11,470 nucleotides of DNA from contig JAYSWJ010000118.1 in NCBI GenBank assembly GCA_043718065.1, positions 1-11,470 on the forward strand. Direction: 5' to 3'. The translations under genes were made by a program, and so were the position numbers. Below the pieces are notes generated by a model. The model did not search any database. It was not told where the DNA came from and was given only the letters and a program-made list of their open reading frames with translations. This stretch comes from JAAFIP01 sp043718065. Lineage in GTDB: Bacteria > Pseudomonadota > Gammaproteobacteria > Burkholderiales > Burkholderiaceae_C. Of the stretch, positions 1-7,205 are shown piece by piece (positions within the stretch are counted from its first letter, which is position 1; the number at the start of each line of letters is the position of its first letter).

Positions 1-488
1 ACCATATCGGCCACATACACCAACATCAAACTCACCAAAATTTCATTGGCATTGAACTTGTCGCGCAGCAGCGCCGTGATGCCCGCCCACACCATGCCGC
101 CCAGCACGCCCGCTAACATGACGGCCAACACAATCCAGCGGCCCGTGTCTTTGTCCGCCAGCAGCGCCACACCACCCGCAAACACCGCCCCCATAACAAA
201 CTGGCCTTCAGCGCCAATGTTCCACACGTTCGACCTAAAGCACACGGCCAAGCCTAGGGCGATGATGAGCAGCGGCGTAGCCTTGACCATCAGCTCGCCC
301 AGTGCGTAGCTAGATTTAATAGGTTCCCAAAAGAAAACCTGCAACCCGCGCACCGGGTCTTTGCCTAGCGCGGCAAACAAGATGATGCCGATGACGACGG
401 TAATCAACAGCGCCAGCACGGGGGACGCCAGCGTCCAAAAGCGTGAGGCTTCGGCGCGGGGGATGAGCTGGGGGGCAAATTTATGCAT
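1..488 (-). CDS. BMP-family nucleoside/purine-type ABC transporter permease, N-terminal part (runs off window)
   Basis: Inner-membrane permease of an ABC importer of the type that pairs with BMP/Med-family lipoproteins and usually carries nucleosides or purines. The frame reads from ATG at 488 to the window edge without a stop, giving 162 residues. A short basic N-terminus is followed by hydrophobic segments at about residues 22-42, 65-84, 97-111 and 117-140. Family landmarks are NVWNIGAEGQ (87-96) and FNANEILVSLM (145-155), typical of the YufP/NupB-like permeases. The start overlaps the last 8 bases of the upstream ATPase gene (ATGCATAA), so translation is probably coupled. The C-terminal half, the second permease and the binding protein lie outside the window. 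The substrate is inferred from family only. Confidence 0.88.
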   Translation of the reverse strand, partial: MHKFAPQLIPRAEASRFWTLASPVLALLITVVIGIILFAALGKDPVRGLQVFFWEPIKSSYALGELMVKATPLLIIALGLAVCFRSNVWNIGAEGQFVMGAVFAGGVALLADKDTGRWIVLAVMLAGVLGGMVWAGITALLRDKFNANEILVSLMLVYVADM

Positions 489-2004
489 GCACACTCTCCG
501 GTGTCCACAGCCCACTCATCCACTCGCCTATCTGCTCTACTGTGGCGTCTTTAATATCTACTGATGGCGAGAGGCGGCCTTTGGCCATCACTTGCAGGCG
601 GTCGGCTATTTCAAATAGTTCGTCCAGCTCTTCGCTTACTACCAGTACGGCGCAGCCTGCGTCGCGCAGGGCCAGTATCTCGGCGCGTATTTGCGCGGCG
701 GCGCCTACGTCTACGCCCCAAGTGGGCTGCGAGATGATCAGCAGCTTGGGGGCGGCTTCAATCTCGCGGCCCACGATGAATTTTTGCAAATTACCGCCTG
801 ACAAGCTACGCGCAGGTGCATTAGGCCCACCAGCTTTCACGTTAAACCGGGCGATAATCTGCGCCGCCTGCGTGCGCAGGGCATTCACGTCAATCCAGCC
901 ACTCTTGCCCACCGCTTGGTCGCGCGTCAGCAGCAAGTTATGCGCTAGGCTCATGCTGGGTACGGCACCGCGGCCTAGGCGTTCTTCAGGGACAAAATGC
1001 AGGCCCATGGCGCGGCGCTGCTGGGGTGCTGCGTGGCTAACGTCTTGCGCGCCGATGCGCAAGCTGCCTTGCGGCGCGCGCACGTCTTCGCCGCTTAGGG
1101 CGTACAGCAGTTCTTTTTGTCCGTTGCCTGATACACCGGCGATGCCTAGCACCTCGCCGCTGCGCACTGTGAGGCTAATGCCGTCTAAGTCAACGCCAAA
1201 CTCATCAGCGCGCGGCAGGCTAAGGCTGTTCACGCTTAGCACTGCCTCACCAGCCTTGGCAGCGCGGTGCACCAGCGCAGGTGGCTCGTTGCCTATCATC
1301 AGCTTAGACAATGACGCATTGCTCTCGTTGCGTGGGTCGCACACACCAGTGACCTTGCCGCCGCGCAGCACGGTGCAGGCAGTGCACAGCGCGCGAATTT
1401 CGTGCAGTTTATGGCTAATGTACAAAATACTGCAGCCCTGCGCGGCCAGCAGCCGCAGCGTGGCAAACAGCTTGTCTACCGCCTGCGGTGTTAGCACCGA
1501 GGTAGGCTCGTCTAATATCAACAGGCGCGGCTCAGTGAGCAGTGCCCGCACTATTTCTACCCGCTGCCGCTCACCTACGCTTAGCGTGTGCACTGGGCGC
1601 AGGGGGTCAATGTCTAGGCCGTATTGCGAGGCTTTGGCGGTGATCTTTTGCTGTACTTGCGCCAGCGACAGCGACTTGTCCAAGCCCAGCCACACGTTCT
1701 CAGCCACGCTGATGGTCTCAAACAAACTAAAGTGTTGAAACACCATGGCAATGCCCAGCGCACGCGCGTCGACCGGGTTTTTAATCGTTGCGCTCTGGCC
1801 GTCAAAAGTTATGCTGCCCGCATCAGGCTGCACCGCGCCGTAGATGATTTTCATCAGCGTGGATTTACCCGCACCGTTTTCGCCCAGCACAGCGTGGATT
1901 TCGCCGGGCTGCACCAGCAGCGACACGCCATCGTTGGCCACCACGGCAGGGTAGGCTTTGGTGATGCCTTGCAGGCTGAGGCGTGGCGTGGCGGGTAGGT
2001 TCAT
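481..2004 (-). CDS. Sugar/nucleoside-type ABC transporter ATP-binding protein (two fused ABC domains)
   Basis: Cytoplasmic ATPase of the same importer; 507 residues, the usual length for fused two-domain ABC ATPases of nucleoside and ribose systems. Domain 1 is complete: Walker A GENGAGKST at 41-49, signature LSVGERQRVE from 141, Walker B LLILDEPTS at 161-169 and switch His198. Domain 2 is degenerate in the usual way for this family: its P-loop region reads GVSGNGQKEL (290-299) with no GKS/T, the signature LSGGNLQK is at 401-408, and the Walker B end reads SQPTWGVD instead of DEPT. Domain 1 therefore probably does most of the hydrolysis. No clear Shine-Dalgarno precedes ATG 2004; a short palindrome lies 5 bases upstream. 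The permease gene follows with an 8-base overlap. A purine or nucleoside substrate is likely but not shown. Confidence 0.92.
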   Translation of the reverse strand: MNLPATPRLSLQGITKAYPAVVANDGVSLLVQPGEIHAVLGENGAGKSTLMKIIYGAVQPDAGSITFDGQSATIKNPVDARALGIAMVFQHFSLFETISVAENVWLGLDKSLSLAQVQQKITAKASQYGLDIDPLRPVHTLSVGERQRVEIVRALLTEPRLLILDEPTSVLTPQAVDKLFATLRLLAAQGCSILYISHKLHEIRALCTACTVLRGGKVTGVCDPRNESNASLSKLMIGNEPPALVHRAAKAGEAVLSVNSLSLPRADEFGVDLDGISLTVRSGEVLGIAGVSGNGQKELLYALSGEDVRAPQGSLRIGAQDVSHAAPQQRRAMGLHFVPEERLGRGAVPSMSLAHNLLLTRDQAVGKSGWIDVNALRTQAAQIIARFNVKAGGPNAPARSLSGGNLQKFIVGREIEAAPKLLIISQPTWGVDVGAAAQIRAEILALRDAGCAVLVVSEELDELFEIADRLQVMAKGRLSPSVDIKDATVEQIGEWMSGLWTPESVHA

Positions 2005-2008
2005 AGAT

Positions 2009-2023
2009 CTAGAAGTATTCTAG
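2009..2023. promoter_or_regulatory. Palindrome just upstream of the ABC ATPase start
   Basis: Perfect 6-bp arms CTAGAA and TTCTAG are separated by 3 bases, ending 5 bases before the ATPase start codon. It could be an operator or an mRNA hairpin covering the ribosome-binding region, which otherwise lacks a Shine-Dalgarno sequence. A single short palindrome can occur by chance. Confidence 0.3.
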
Positions 2024-2091
2024 TAGCAAGTGCCCAGGCTCCACAGGAATCAGGCAGCAACCCCGTAGCAACCCTGCAGCAAAGCCGCCGA

Positions 2092-2097
2092 TACAAT
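2092..2097 (+). promoter_or_regulatory. Possible -10 element for the thioesterase gene
   Basis: TACAAT (5 of 6 to the sigma-70 -10 consensus) lies about 70 bases before the thioesterase start, in the 161-base divergent gap between ABC transporter and thioesterase. No good -35 hexamer sits 16-18 bases upstream, so this is a weak call. Confidence 0.3.
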
Positions 2098-2165
2098 CGC
2101 CAAAGTGACATTTGCCGAAGTAGCCCGGCCCTGCCCCCACCCCTCATCCTTAACCCAAACACGCC

Positions 2166-2609
2166 ATGACCAGCCCCAAAACCATCACCCACACCGTGCG
2201 CGTAGAGTTTGGCGACTGTGACCCCGCAGGCATAGTGTGGTTTCCCAATTTTTTTCGCTGGATCGACGCCGCATCGCGCCACTTTTTTACCCAATGCGGC
2301 GTACCCCGCTGGGCCGAGCTGGAAAAAGCCACTGGCGTGCTAGGCACGCCGCTGGTCAGCATCACCACCAATTTTCTGAAAACCGCCAGCTACGGCGACA
2401 CCTTGCTTGTGCACAGCCACATCGCTGAATGGCGCAATAAAAGCTTTGTGCAACACTACCGCATCGTACGCACGCGGCCCGATGGCGATGAAGACGTGAT
2501 TTTGGAATGCGACGAAGTCCGCATATTCGCCACGCGGCGCGAAGACGGCAAAAATGGCATACGCGCCGTAGCCGTACCAGCGGATATTCGGGCGCTGGTG
2601 GATGGCTAG
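2166..2609 (+). CDS. Acyl-CoA thioesterase, 4-hydroxybenzoyl-CoA thioesterase-like hotdog protein
   Basis: Cytosolic single-hotdog thioesterase of 147 residues. The N-terminal block EFGDCDPAGIVWFPNFF (14-30) closely matches the 4-hydroxybenzoyl-CoA thioesterase of Pseudomonas CBS3 as I remember it. Asp19, the second Asp of GDCDPAG, aligns with the catalytic Asp17 of that enzyme. The later blocks GTPLVS, TASYGDTL and EWRNKSFVQ are also shared, so the fold and hydrolysis of an aromatic or acyl-CoA are well supported. No benzoate or chlorobenzoate genes are visible here, so the physiological substrate is open. The gene stands alone between a divergent ABC operon and the convergent rtcA. ATG 2166 keeps the family N-terminus, although no strong ribosome-binding site is seen. 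Confidence 0.88.
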   Translation: MTSPKTITHTVRVEFGDCDPAGIVWFPNFFRWIDAASRHFFTQCGVPRWAELEKATGVLGTPLVSITTNFLKTASYGDTLLVHSHIAEWRNKSFVQHYRIVRTRPDGDEDVILECDEVRIFATRREDGKNGIRAVAVPADIRALVDG

Positions 2610-2630
2610 GGGTTGCTAAGTGCAGTATGC

Positions 2631-2677
2631 AAAAAAAGCCCGTTAATCTAACTATTTTTTAATGACAAATAGGCTTT
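2631..2677 (-). terminator. Probable rho-independent terminator after rtcA
   Basis: Read on the minus strand, an outer stem pairs AAAGCC with GGCTTT (bases 2672-2677 with 2635-2640). It stacks on an inner TATTT/AAATA stem (2653-2657 with 2667-2671), leaving an asymmetric bulge, and is followed by a run of seven Ts. It lies in the 118-base gap between the convergent thioesterase and rtcA genes, about 50 bases past the rtcA stop, where the repair-operon transcript should end. The bulge and long loop make it imperfect. Confidence 0.4.
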
Positions 2678-2692
2678 CTAGGCCGTAGATAC

Positions 2693-2722
2693 TGCTCAAG
2701 CAGCTATAGAATTAATAGTACT
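2693..2722. repeat. Dispersed intergenic repeat, copy 1
   Basis: A 30-base unit matching 11011-11040 at 27 of 30 positions; the shared core includes AAGCAGCTAT and AATTAATAGT. It lies 5 bases past the rtcA stop codon. Similar AGCAGCTAT-containing intergenic motifs are, from memory, frequent in Comamonadaceae genomes. It contains a self-complementary CTGCT/AGCAG at its left end. Function unknown. Confidence 0.65.
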
Positions 2723-2727
2723 TTAGT

Positions 2728-3813
2728 TTAAGCTGTCAAGCTCACTACACAACCATTTTGCTGTGCTTGCATAGCAAATTTCATTGGTAAAAACTGCTCA
2801 ATCACTTGCGCGTTAGTGCGCGTATGCTGCGTCAGCTCTGTCGCAAAATATTGGCCGGCAACTTGACCTTTGTCGCCGTACACCGCCGCCAGCGCCAGCG
2901 GAATCATCAGTTGGTCTGCCAAGTGTGGCCCCACAGGTGCGGTGTGCGCTTGGTAGGCGCGCACTTCTTGCAGCACCTTGCGCGCTACTTGCTCGGCGCT
3001 TACGCCGCGTCCGCCGTAGGCGGCAAACTGCTCAGTAATATGTTCGTACTCTAGCGTCACTACCAGCGCATTGCCCGGCCCTTCGTTGGCACGCAAGGCG
3101 CGGTTATGCATTTGGTCATCTTTCCAACCCAACGCGTTTTGCAGCACGGCCAGCTCGCGCTCGGCCACGCCTTTGGGTACGCCCGCGTGCAGGCTCTCGG
3201 CATACGCGTTGCGCAGCGCGCCGCGTTGCATGATGTGCATGGGCTTCATACGCGCAACAGGCGCACGCACGCGTACCTGCACCTCGCCGCCACCTGCTGG
3301 GTAGAACCCGTGGCGGCGCAGCTCAGTTTCAAACAGCACGCTGTCTGCGTCGCAGAAGTAGGGCGACACTTGGTTTAAAAAGACGCTACTCAAAAACGAA
3401 AACGACGGTGCCATCGGGTTGTGCGTTCCGCCGCGCAGCATAAGTGTAGAGACGCCATCCGCCATCACCAGCGGCCACAGCACGGTTTGCAATACCAGCA
3501 TGCAGCTGCCTGCAGAGCCGATGGCAAATTCATAGTCACCCGCACAAATCTTGCCGGGTGTAAAGGTTAGCGATGTTTCGCCAATTTGCACCGCCTCGGC
3601 CGCTTTGTTCACAGCTTGCGTTTTTTCCACCCCGCCGCCCACTGCCACTGCAGCCTGCACACAAGCCAAGTGCTGGCGCATCAACCCCGGCTTGGGGCGC
3701 TTCGCGCGGATGTTGTCTATGTGAAAAGGCTTGCCAGTAATCAAGCTCAGCGCCAACGCAGTACGTAATATTTGCCCACCGCCTTCGCCCAGTGAGCCGT
3801 CTAGTTCAATCAT
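2728..3813 (-). CDS. rtcA: RNA 3'-terminal phosphate cyclase RtcA
   Basis: Converts RNA 3'-phosphate ends (and, from published E. coli work, 2'-phosphates) to 2',3'-cyclic phosphates using ATP through a covalent AMP-histidine intermediate. The protein has 361 residues, against about 340 for the E. coli enzyme. Diagnostic blocks are LDGSLGEGGGQILRTALALS (4-23), RPKPGLMRQHLACVQAA (39-55) and GPHLADQL (295-302), in which His297 matches the adenylated histidine (His309 in E. coli). It is the last gene of the slipin-rtcB-unknown-rtcA operon. Its ATG overlaps the TGA of the upstream gene as ATGA, and AGGA lies just upstream, so translation should be coupled. RtcA pairs functionally with RtcB, which seals cyclic-phosphate or 3'-phosphate ends to 5'-OH ends. 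A hairpin with a T run follows the gene. Confidence 0.97.
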   Translation of the reverse strand: MIELDGSLGEGGGQILRTALALSLITGKPFHIDNIRAKRPKPGLMRQHLACVQAAVAVGGGVEKTQAVNKAAEAVQIGETSLTFTPGKICAGDYEFAIGSAGSCMLVLQTVLWPLVMADGVSTLMLRGGTHNPMAPSFSFLSSVFLNQVSPYFCDADSVLFETELRRHGFYPAGGGEVQVRVRAPVARMKPMHIMQRGALRNAYAESLHAGVPKGVAERELAVLQNALGWKDDQMHNRALRANEGPGNALVVTLEYEHITEQFAAYGGRGVSAEQVARKVLQEVRAYQAHTAPVGPHLADQLMIPLALAAVYGDKGQVAGQYFATELTQHTRTNAQVIEQFLPMKFAMQAQQNGCVVSLTA

Positions 3814-4427
3814 GTTCTTATTCCTGCATTCTGCATTCTGAGTTTTAATTTTTGAACACGTTCCAAAGCTTGATTTTCAAGAACCTGATTTTTGACCAAC
3901 TGTGCGGCCTTAAACAATGCTCTAAGCGATAGAAATTCAACAAAATTCAAAATTTCATCTACTTTTTCATCATCAAGTTCTGAAGCGATAGCTCCATCTG
4001 AAAAATGATTTCTTATCTGAGTAATACCTGTATGATTCAGATCGCAAAACAGACTATAAGTATCTTTTTTTAGTTTTAGAAACTCGTCTCCCATTGTTAA
4101 AAGATGAGGTTCAATAGCAGTCCTAATTTCCTCAGAATTTGGGACTCTCTCTAATTCTCTAAATTTAGCTAATTGTTCATCTGTTGCAACAACCTCCAGC
4201 CATAGGCCTCTTGTATAAGAATCCCACGCACAACGAATCAACGCAGTAGCGGGTGCAAACAGCGTTTGATCGCATGAATGCGCAATAGCTGCGTGATGCT
4301 GCCAAGTAATGAAGTAGAACCCCATAGCGTACTCAGTACGACCATCTGTAATTGGTTTTAACAAAGTAAAGCTGTTGCAAATCCAACCAGCAAGTTCAAG
4401 ACTTTTTTCAATTCTGTCGATGTTCAT
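3810..4427 (-). CDS. Uncharacterised protein (DUF6988-like) inserted between rtcB and rtcA
   Basis: A 205-residue, mostly helical soluble protein of unknown function. The blocks ALIRCAWDSYTRGLWL (62-77) and NHTGITQ (131-137) resemble the uncharacterised family I recall as DUF6988; this was not searched. I chose ATG 4427 because AAGGG lies upstream at good spacing. An in-frame ATG at 4445 would lack that site and overlap rtcB. The rtcB stop is only 2 bases upstream, and the stop of this gene overlaps the rtcA start as ATGA, so it is tightly embedded in the operon. It is strikingly AT-rich: bases 3841-3900 hold 19 G/C of 60 and 3961-4020 hold 20 of 60, against 34 of 60 at 3001-3060 in rtcA. That suggests acquisition from elsewhere. 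There is no HEPN RxxxxH motif, signal peptide or membrane segment. A role in RNA repair is only a context-based guess. Confidence 0.85.
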   Translation of the reverse strand: MNIDRIEKSLELAGWICNSFTLLKPITDGRTEYAMGFYFITWQHHAAIAHSCDQTLFAPATALIRCAWDSYTRGLWLEVVATDEQLAKFRELERVPNSEEIRTAIEPHLLTMGDEFLKLKKDTYSLFCDLNHTGITQIRNHFSDGAIASELDDEKVDEILNFVEFLSLRALFKAAQLVKNQVLENQALERVQKLKLRMQNAGIRT

Positions 4428-4429
4428 AT

Positions 4430-5662
4430 TTATCCCTTCACACAAACCACTTGCTTCAACGTGTACACCACCTCGACCAAATCACGCTGCGCGTGCATCA
4501 CCGCGTCAATGTCTTTGTAGGCCATTGGAATTTCATCGATCACATCGGCATCTTTACGACATTCCACACCCTCAGTAGCCTTAATTTGGTCTGCCACGGT
4601 GAACAGCTTTTTCGCCTTGGTACGGCTCATTGAGCGGCCTGCTCCGTGGCTGCAGCTCATGAAGCTATCCACATTGCCTTTGCCGCGCACAATGAAGCTT
4701 TTGGCGCCCATGCTGCCGGGGATAATGCCTAGCTCGCCTGCTTTGGCGCTAACTGCGCCTTTGCGAGTGACAAAAACCTCCTGCCCAAAGTGCATTTCTT
4801 TTTGCACGTAGTTGTGGTGACAGTTCACCGCCTCTAGGTGCGTTTCAAACGGCTTGGCAATGACTTTACGCAAGGCACCGATCACGCGCTGCATCATCAC
4901 CTCGCGGTTTAAGCGTGCAAACTTTTGTGCCCAGCCTACGCCGCGCACATAGTCGCCAAAATACTGGGCACCTTCTTCAAAGTAGGCCAAGTCTTTATCG
5001 GGCAGATTAAGCTGGTGAAGCTCAGCATCCTTTTTGGCCAGCTCAATAAAGTGCGTGCCGATAGCGTTGCCCACCCCGCGTGAGCCGCTGTGCAGCATGA
5101 TCCACACGCCACCCGCTTCGTCTAGGCAAACCTCGACAAAGTGGTTGCCACCACCCAGCGTGCCCATGTGGCGGTAGTTGTTGGTGTTTTTTAGGCGCGG
5201 GTAGTCCGCGCAAATAGCCTCAAACTCATCTACTAGTTGCGCCCAAGCAGCGTCCGCCTCGGTGGGTGGGGTTTCCCACGCGCCTTTGTCGCGGTTAGAC
5301 CCGTCGCGACGAAACTGCTTGGGGCTCATGCCGTGTGGCACGGCCTTTTCAATCTCGCTGCGCAACACGGCCAAGCTGTCGGGTAGATCGCGTGCATTCA
5401 AAGAAGTTTTGCAGGCGATCATGCCGCAGCCAATGTCTACACCCACCGCAGCGGGAATGATGGCTTTAATAGTAGGAATCACGCTGCCAATCGTGGCACC
5501 AATGCCATAGTGCACATCAGGCATCACGGCGACGTGTTTAAACACGATAGGCAATTTGGCAGCGTTCTCAATCTGCTGCAAAGCCTCGGCCTCTACAGGC
5601 ACGCCTTGCGTCCACATCTTGACAGGCACACCGCCTGCAACTTCGTGTTGGTTATAGTTCAT
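4430..5662 (-). CDS. rtcB: RNA-splicing ligase RtcB
   Basis: Mn- and GTP-dependent RNA ligase that joins 2',3'-cyclic-phosphate or 3'-phosphate ends to 5'-OH ends. The protein has 410 residues, close to E. coli RtcB. Metal and guanylylation residues are all present: Cys79 in VGVDIGCGM, His174 in GGNHFVEVC, His191 in LHSGSRG, the HHNYVQKE block (282-289), and His339 in SCSHGAGRSMSR, the site that carries GMP. The enzyme should therefore be active. It lies 27 bases downstream of slipin and 2 bases upstream of the unknown gene, so it is co-transcribed. The ribosome-binding site (AAGAGAAAA) is weak. In this pathway RtcB reseals tRNAs or other RNAs cut by metal-independent nucleases, and RtcA can regenerate its cyclic-phosphate substrate. 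Confidence 0.98.
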   Translation of the reverse strand: MNYNQHEVAGGVPVKMWTQGVPVEAEALQQIENAAKLPIVFKHVAVMPDVHYGIGATIGSVIPTIKAIIPAAVGVDIGCGMIACKTSLNARDLPDSLAVLRSEIEKAVPHGMSPKQFRRDGSNRDKGAWETPPTEADAAWAQLVDEFEAICADYPRLKNTNNYRHMGTLGGGNHFVEVCLDEAGGVWIMLHSGSRGVGNAIGTHFIELAKKDAELHQLNLPDKDLAYFEEGAQYFGDYVRGVGWAQKFARLNREVMMQRVIGALRKVIAKPFETHLEAVNCHHNYVQKEMHFGQEVFVTRKGAVSAKAGELGIIPGSMGAKSFIVRGKGNVDSFMSCSHGAGRSMSRTKAKKLFTVADQIKATEGVECRKDADVIDEIPMAYKDIDAVMHAQRDLVEVVYTLKQVVCVKG

Positions 5663-5689
5663 TATTTTTTCTCTTAATTGTCACAGAGC

Positions 5690-6829
5690 TTAGCGTAGCT
5701 TTACCAGCCCGTTAAGCACTTGGTCCAAACCTCCGAACACGGAGATCTTGTCGATACGCTCGGCTACACGCTCCAAGGTTTCCAGCTCTTTCATGCGCAG
5801 GGCGATGGGGTTATCTTCCATCAATTTGGCGGTGTTGAGCAAGGAGCGCGTGGCTGCGGTTTCCTCACGGCGGCGGATCACGTTGGCTTGGGCAGATTTC
5901 TCTGCTTCTACCACTTGGGCCAAAATCGTCTTCATCTCGCCAGGCAAGATAATGTCTTTCACACCCAAGCTGTCCAGCTTCATACCTGCGTCGGCCAGCT
6001 TCACGCGGGCGTACTCAGTCACGATGCCGTCGATGGTCGATTTGTTTTCCAACAACTCGTCCAAGGTGCGCGTACCCACCGCCACGCGCAGGCCTAGCTG
6101 CAATTCGCGGTACACATACTCGCTAGGCTTGCCCGTTTGGGCATAGGCCTTGAGCACATCGTCATAGCGCCAGTTGGCCGACAGGTTCAGGCGCAGGCCC
6201 ACTTTGTCTTTGGTCAAAATTTCTTGACCGCTAACTTCCAGCGCCTGCGAACGCAAATCCACACACTCCACCTGCACTTGGCGGTTAAAGCGCCAAAAGC
6301 CATAGGCCCCGGCTTTTAGCAACTCGCGCACTTGGCCGTCCACAGTCAACACGCCTGCGTGAAACTCGGGCACTTGCACCAACAGCACGGCTTGCAAGCC
6401 CACCACAGGTCGCTGGCGCAACTGGTTTTGTCCCAGTTTGGCCACCAAGTCAGCAGGCAGCTTTTCGCTTTCACTAATATCGACTACGTCAATACGCACC
6501 TCGTTTAAGCCTTTCCAAAACAGCTTGCGGGTACCGGGTGCCAAAACTTCGGCCAGCACGCCGTTGTCATAACGCAGGCCCACTTGGGTATCGCTCAGGG
6601 CGGCTTGCACAAACTCTTGCGCTACCAGCGCTGGCTCTTTGGCCATGAAGTAGTCGGCCAGGCCGTGGGTAAACGCAGCCTGCTCTAGCGCAAAGCTTTC
6701 TACGCGCAGCTTGTCTACACCGCATAACAGCCAGTGCTTACCAGGCTGCAGCAAGCGCTCAAAGTCGCCATTGCGCAGTAAGACGGCACGTTCATTTTTC
6801 TTTACGGTAATTTTATTGAATCCAAACAT
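5690..6829 (-). CDS. Slipin/SPFH (band 7) family protein, first gene of the RNA-repair operon
   Basis: Slipin-family protein of 379 residues. The SPFH core runs from about residue 165 to 320, starting with an LLKAGAYGFWRF-type strand-turn and continuing through VDLRSQALEVSGQEILTKD and LGVKDIILPGEM, then a charged helical stretch (308-360) likely to oligomerise. There is no N-terminal transmembrane segment, so membrane association, if any, would be peripheral. The N-terminal half repeats the SPFH entry motif: about residues 9-52, 74-124 and 145-197 each show a G, then LL or VL, then PG or AG pattern followed by paired hydrophobic strands. ATG 6829 is preceded by GAGGA at suitable spacing. Slipins are known neighbours of rtcB in bacteria, but their role there is unclear. 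The gene is separated from its sigma-54 promoter by a leader of about 570 bases carrying tRNA-like RNAs. Confidence 0.9.
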   Translation of the reverse strand: MFGFNKITVKKNERAVLLRNGDFERLLQPGKHWLLCGVDKLRVESFALEQAAFTHGLADYFMAKEPALVAQEFVQAALSDTQVGLRYDNGVLAEVLAPGTRKLFWKGLNEVRIDVVDISESEKLPADLVAKLGQNQLRQRPVVGLQAVLLVQVPEFHAGVLTVDGQVRELLKAGAYGFWRFNRQVQVECVDLRSQALEVSGQEILTKDKVGLRLNLSANWRYDDVLKAYAQTGKPSEYVYRELQLGLRVAVGTRTLDELLENKSTIDGIVTEYARVKLADAGMKLDSLGVKDIILPGEMKTILAQVVEAEKSAQANVIRRREETAATRSLLNTAKLMEDNPIALRMKELETLERVAERIDKISVFGGLDQVLNGLVKLR

Positions 6830-7111
6830 TTTTTTTATTCCTCATATTCATTCTTAACAATTCATCGCTATCAAGGCCGCTGCAGCAACAATCACGGGCT
6901 TAGGGTGATGGCATTAACTTGGCAAGTTGCGGCACTTGAGTCTTTCGATCTCGCTTGCTGCACATCTTGCTTTGCACATGCCGCTGAGCCCTTTGCTCTG
7001 GCGACTGCTGCTGGTGGGTTTTCAACTAGGTGGTTTGACGACCATCTTGCGATAGTTGCCTTGCCACTTCACCTTCCGCCCACATGCGGCACTCTTTCAC
7101 TTTTCCAAAGA
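6830..7111 (-). other. Long untranslated leader between the tRNA-like RNAs and slipin
   Basis: About 280 bases with no convincing gene. It would be the 5' leader of slipin mRNA for transcripts that pass the hairpin at 7112-7134. It ends in a good ribosome-binding site (GAGGA, 6839-6843 on the complement) before slipin ATG 6829. A 19-codon frame exists at 7085-7026 but lacks a ribosome-binding site. I see no further tRNA arms in it. Confidence 0.5.
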
Positions 7112-7134
7112 AAGCTGGAGTTTTACGCCAGCTT
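7112..7134 (-). terminator. Hairpin with U-rich tail directly after the tRNA-like RNA
   Basis: On the minus strand a perfect 7-bp stem AAGCTGG/CCAGCTT closes a 9-base loop and is followed by TCTTT. It begins inside the 3' acceptor strand of the tRNA-like RNA (its AAGC), so the two structures compete. It could be a weak terminator that releases a free tRNA-like RNA of about 280 bases, an attenuator for slipin-rtcBA, or a processing signal. The U tract is interrupted, so read-through is expected. Confidence 0.45.
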
Positions 7135-7203
7135 GCGGCGGGAATCGAACCCGCGACAGACGTGTGATGAGCACGTTGCTCTACCAGACTGAGCTACACA
7201 GTT
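7131..7203 (-). tRNA. tRNA-like RNA with CAU (Met-type) anticodon, broken acceptor stem, no CCA
   Basis: The cloverleaf core is intact. T8 and A9 (7196-7195) precede a D stem GCTC/GAGC with a GG-containing loop (7194-7178). The anticodon stem ACGTG/CACGT has loop CTCATCA (7176-7160). A 5-base variable region follows, then T stem GCGGG/CCCGC with loop TTCGATT (7154-7138). The acceptor strands AACTGTG and CGCAAGC pair only at the four inner positions (one G-U); the three outer pairs are mismatched. The discriminator T is followed by GGC, not CCA. A functional translating tRNA is unlikely. It lies on the operon strand between the sigma-54 promoter and slipin, about 190 bases into the predicted transcript. 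It is either a decayed tRNA-Met or a tRNA mimic kept for regulation; intact core arms with loss only at the aminoacylation end favour the latter. Confidence 0.75.
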
Positions 7204-7205
7204 CG

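Noticed and set aside
542..1738. A 398-codon open frame on the plus strand opposite the ABC ATPase
   Set aside because: It is the antisense shadow of a well-conserved two-domain ATPase in GC-rich DNA; its protein is low-complexity and has no recognisable motif.
4428..4445. Upstream ATG (4445) as start of the unknown gene
   Set aside because: It would overlap rtcB by 16 bases and lacks a ribosome-binding site, whereas ATG 4427 has AAGGG upstream at good spacing.
6969..6982. A second GG-N10-GC match on the minus strand as an extra sigma-54 promoter
   Set aside because: Only the invariant bases match; the surrounding -24 and -12 bases are poor compared with the site at 7405-7421.
7026..7085. 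A 19-codon frame in the slipin leader as a possible leader peptide
   Set aside because: No ribosome-binding site and no run of one amino acid or other attenuation feature; short frames like this arise often by chance.
7131..7203. A functional tRNA-Met gene
   Set aside because: Three outer acceptor pairs are mismatched and the 3' end reads TGGC without CCA, so normal processing and charging are unlikely; called tRNA-like instead.
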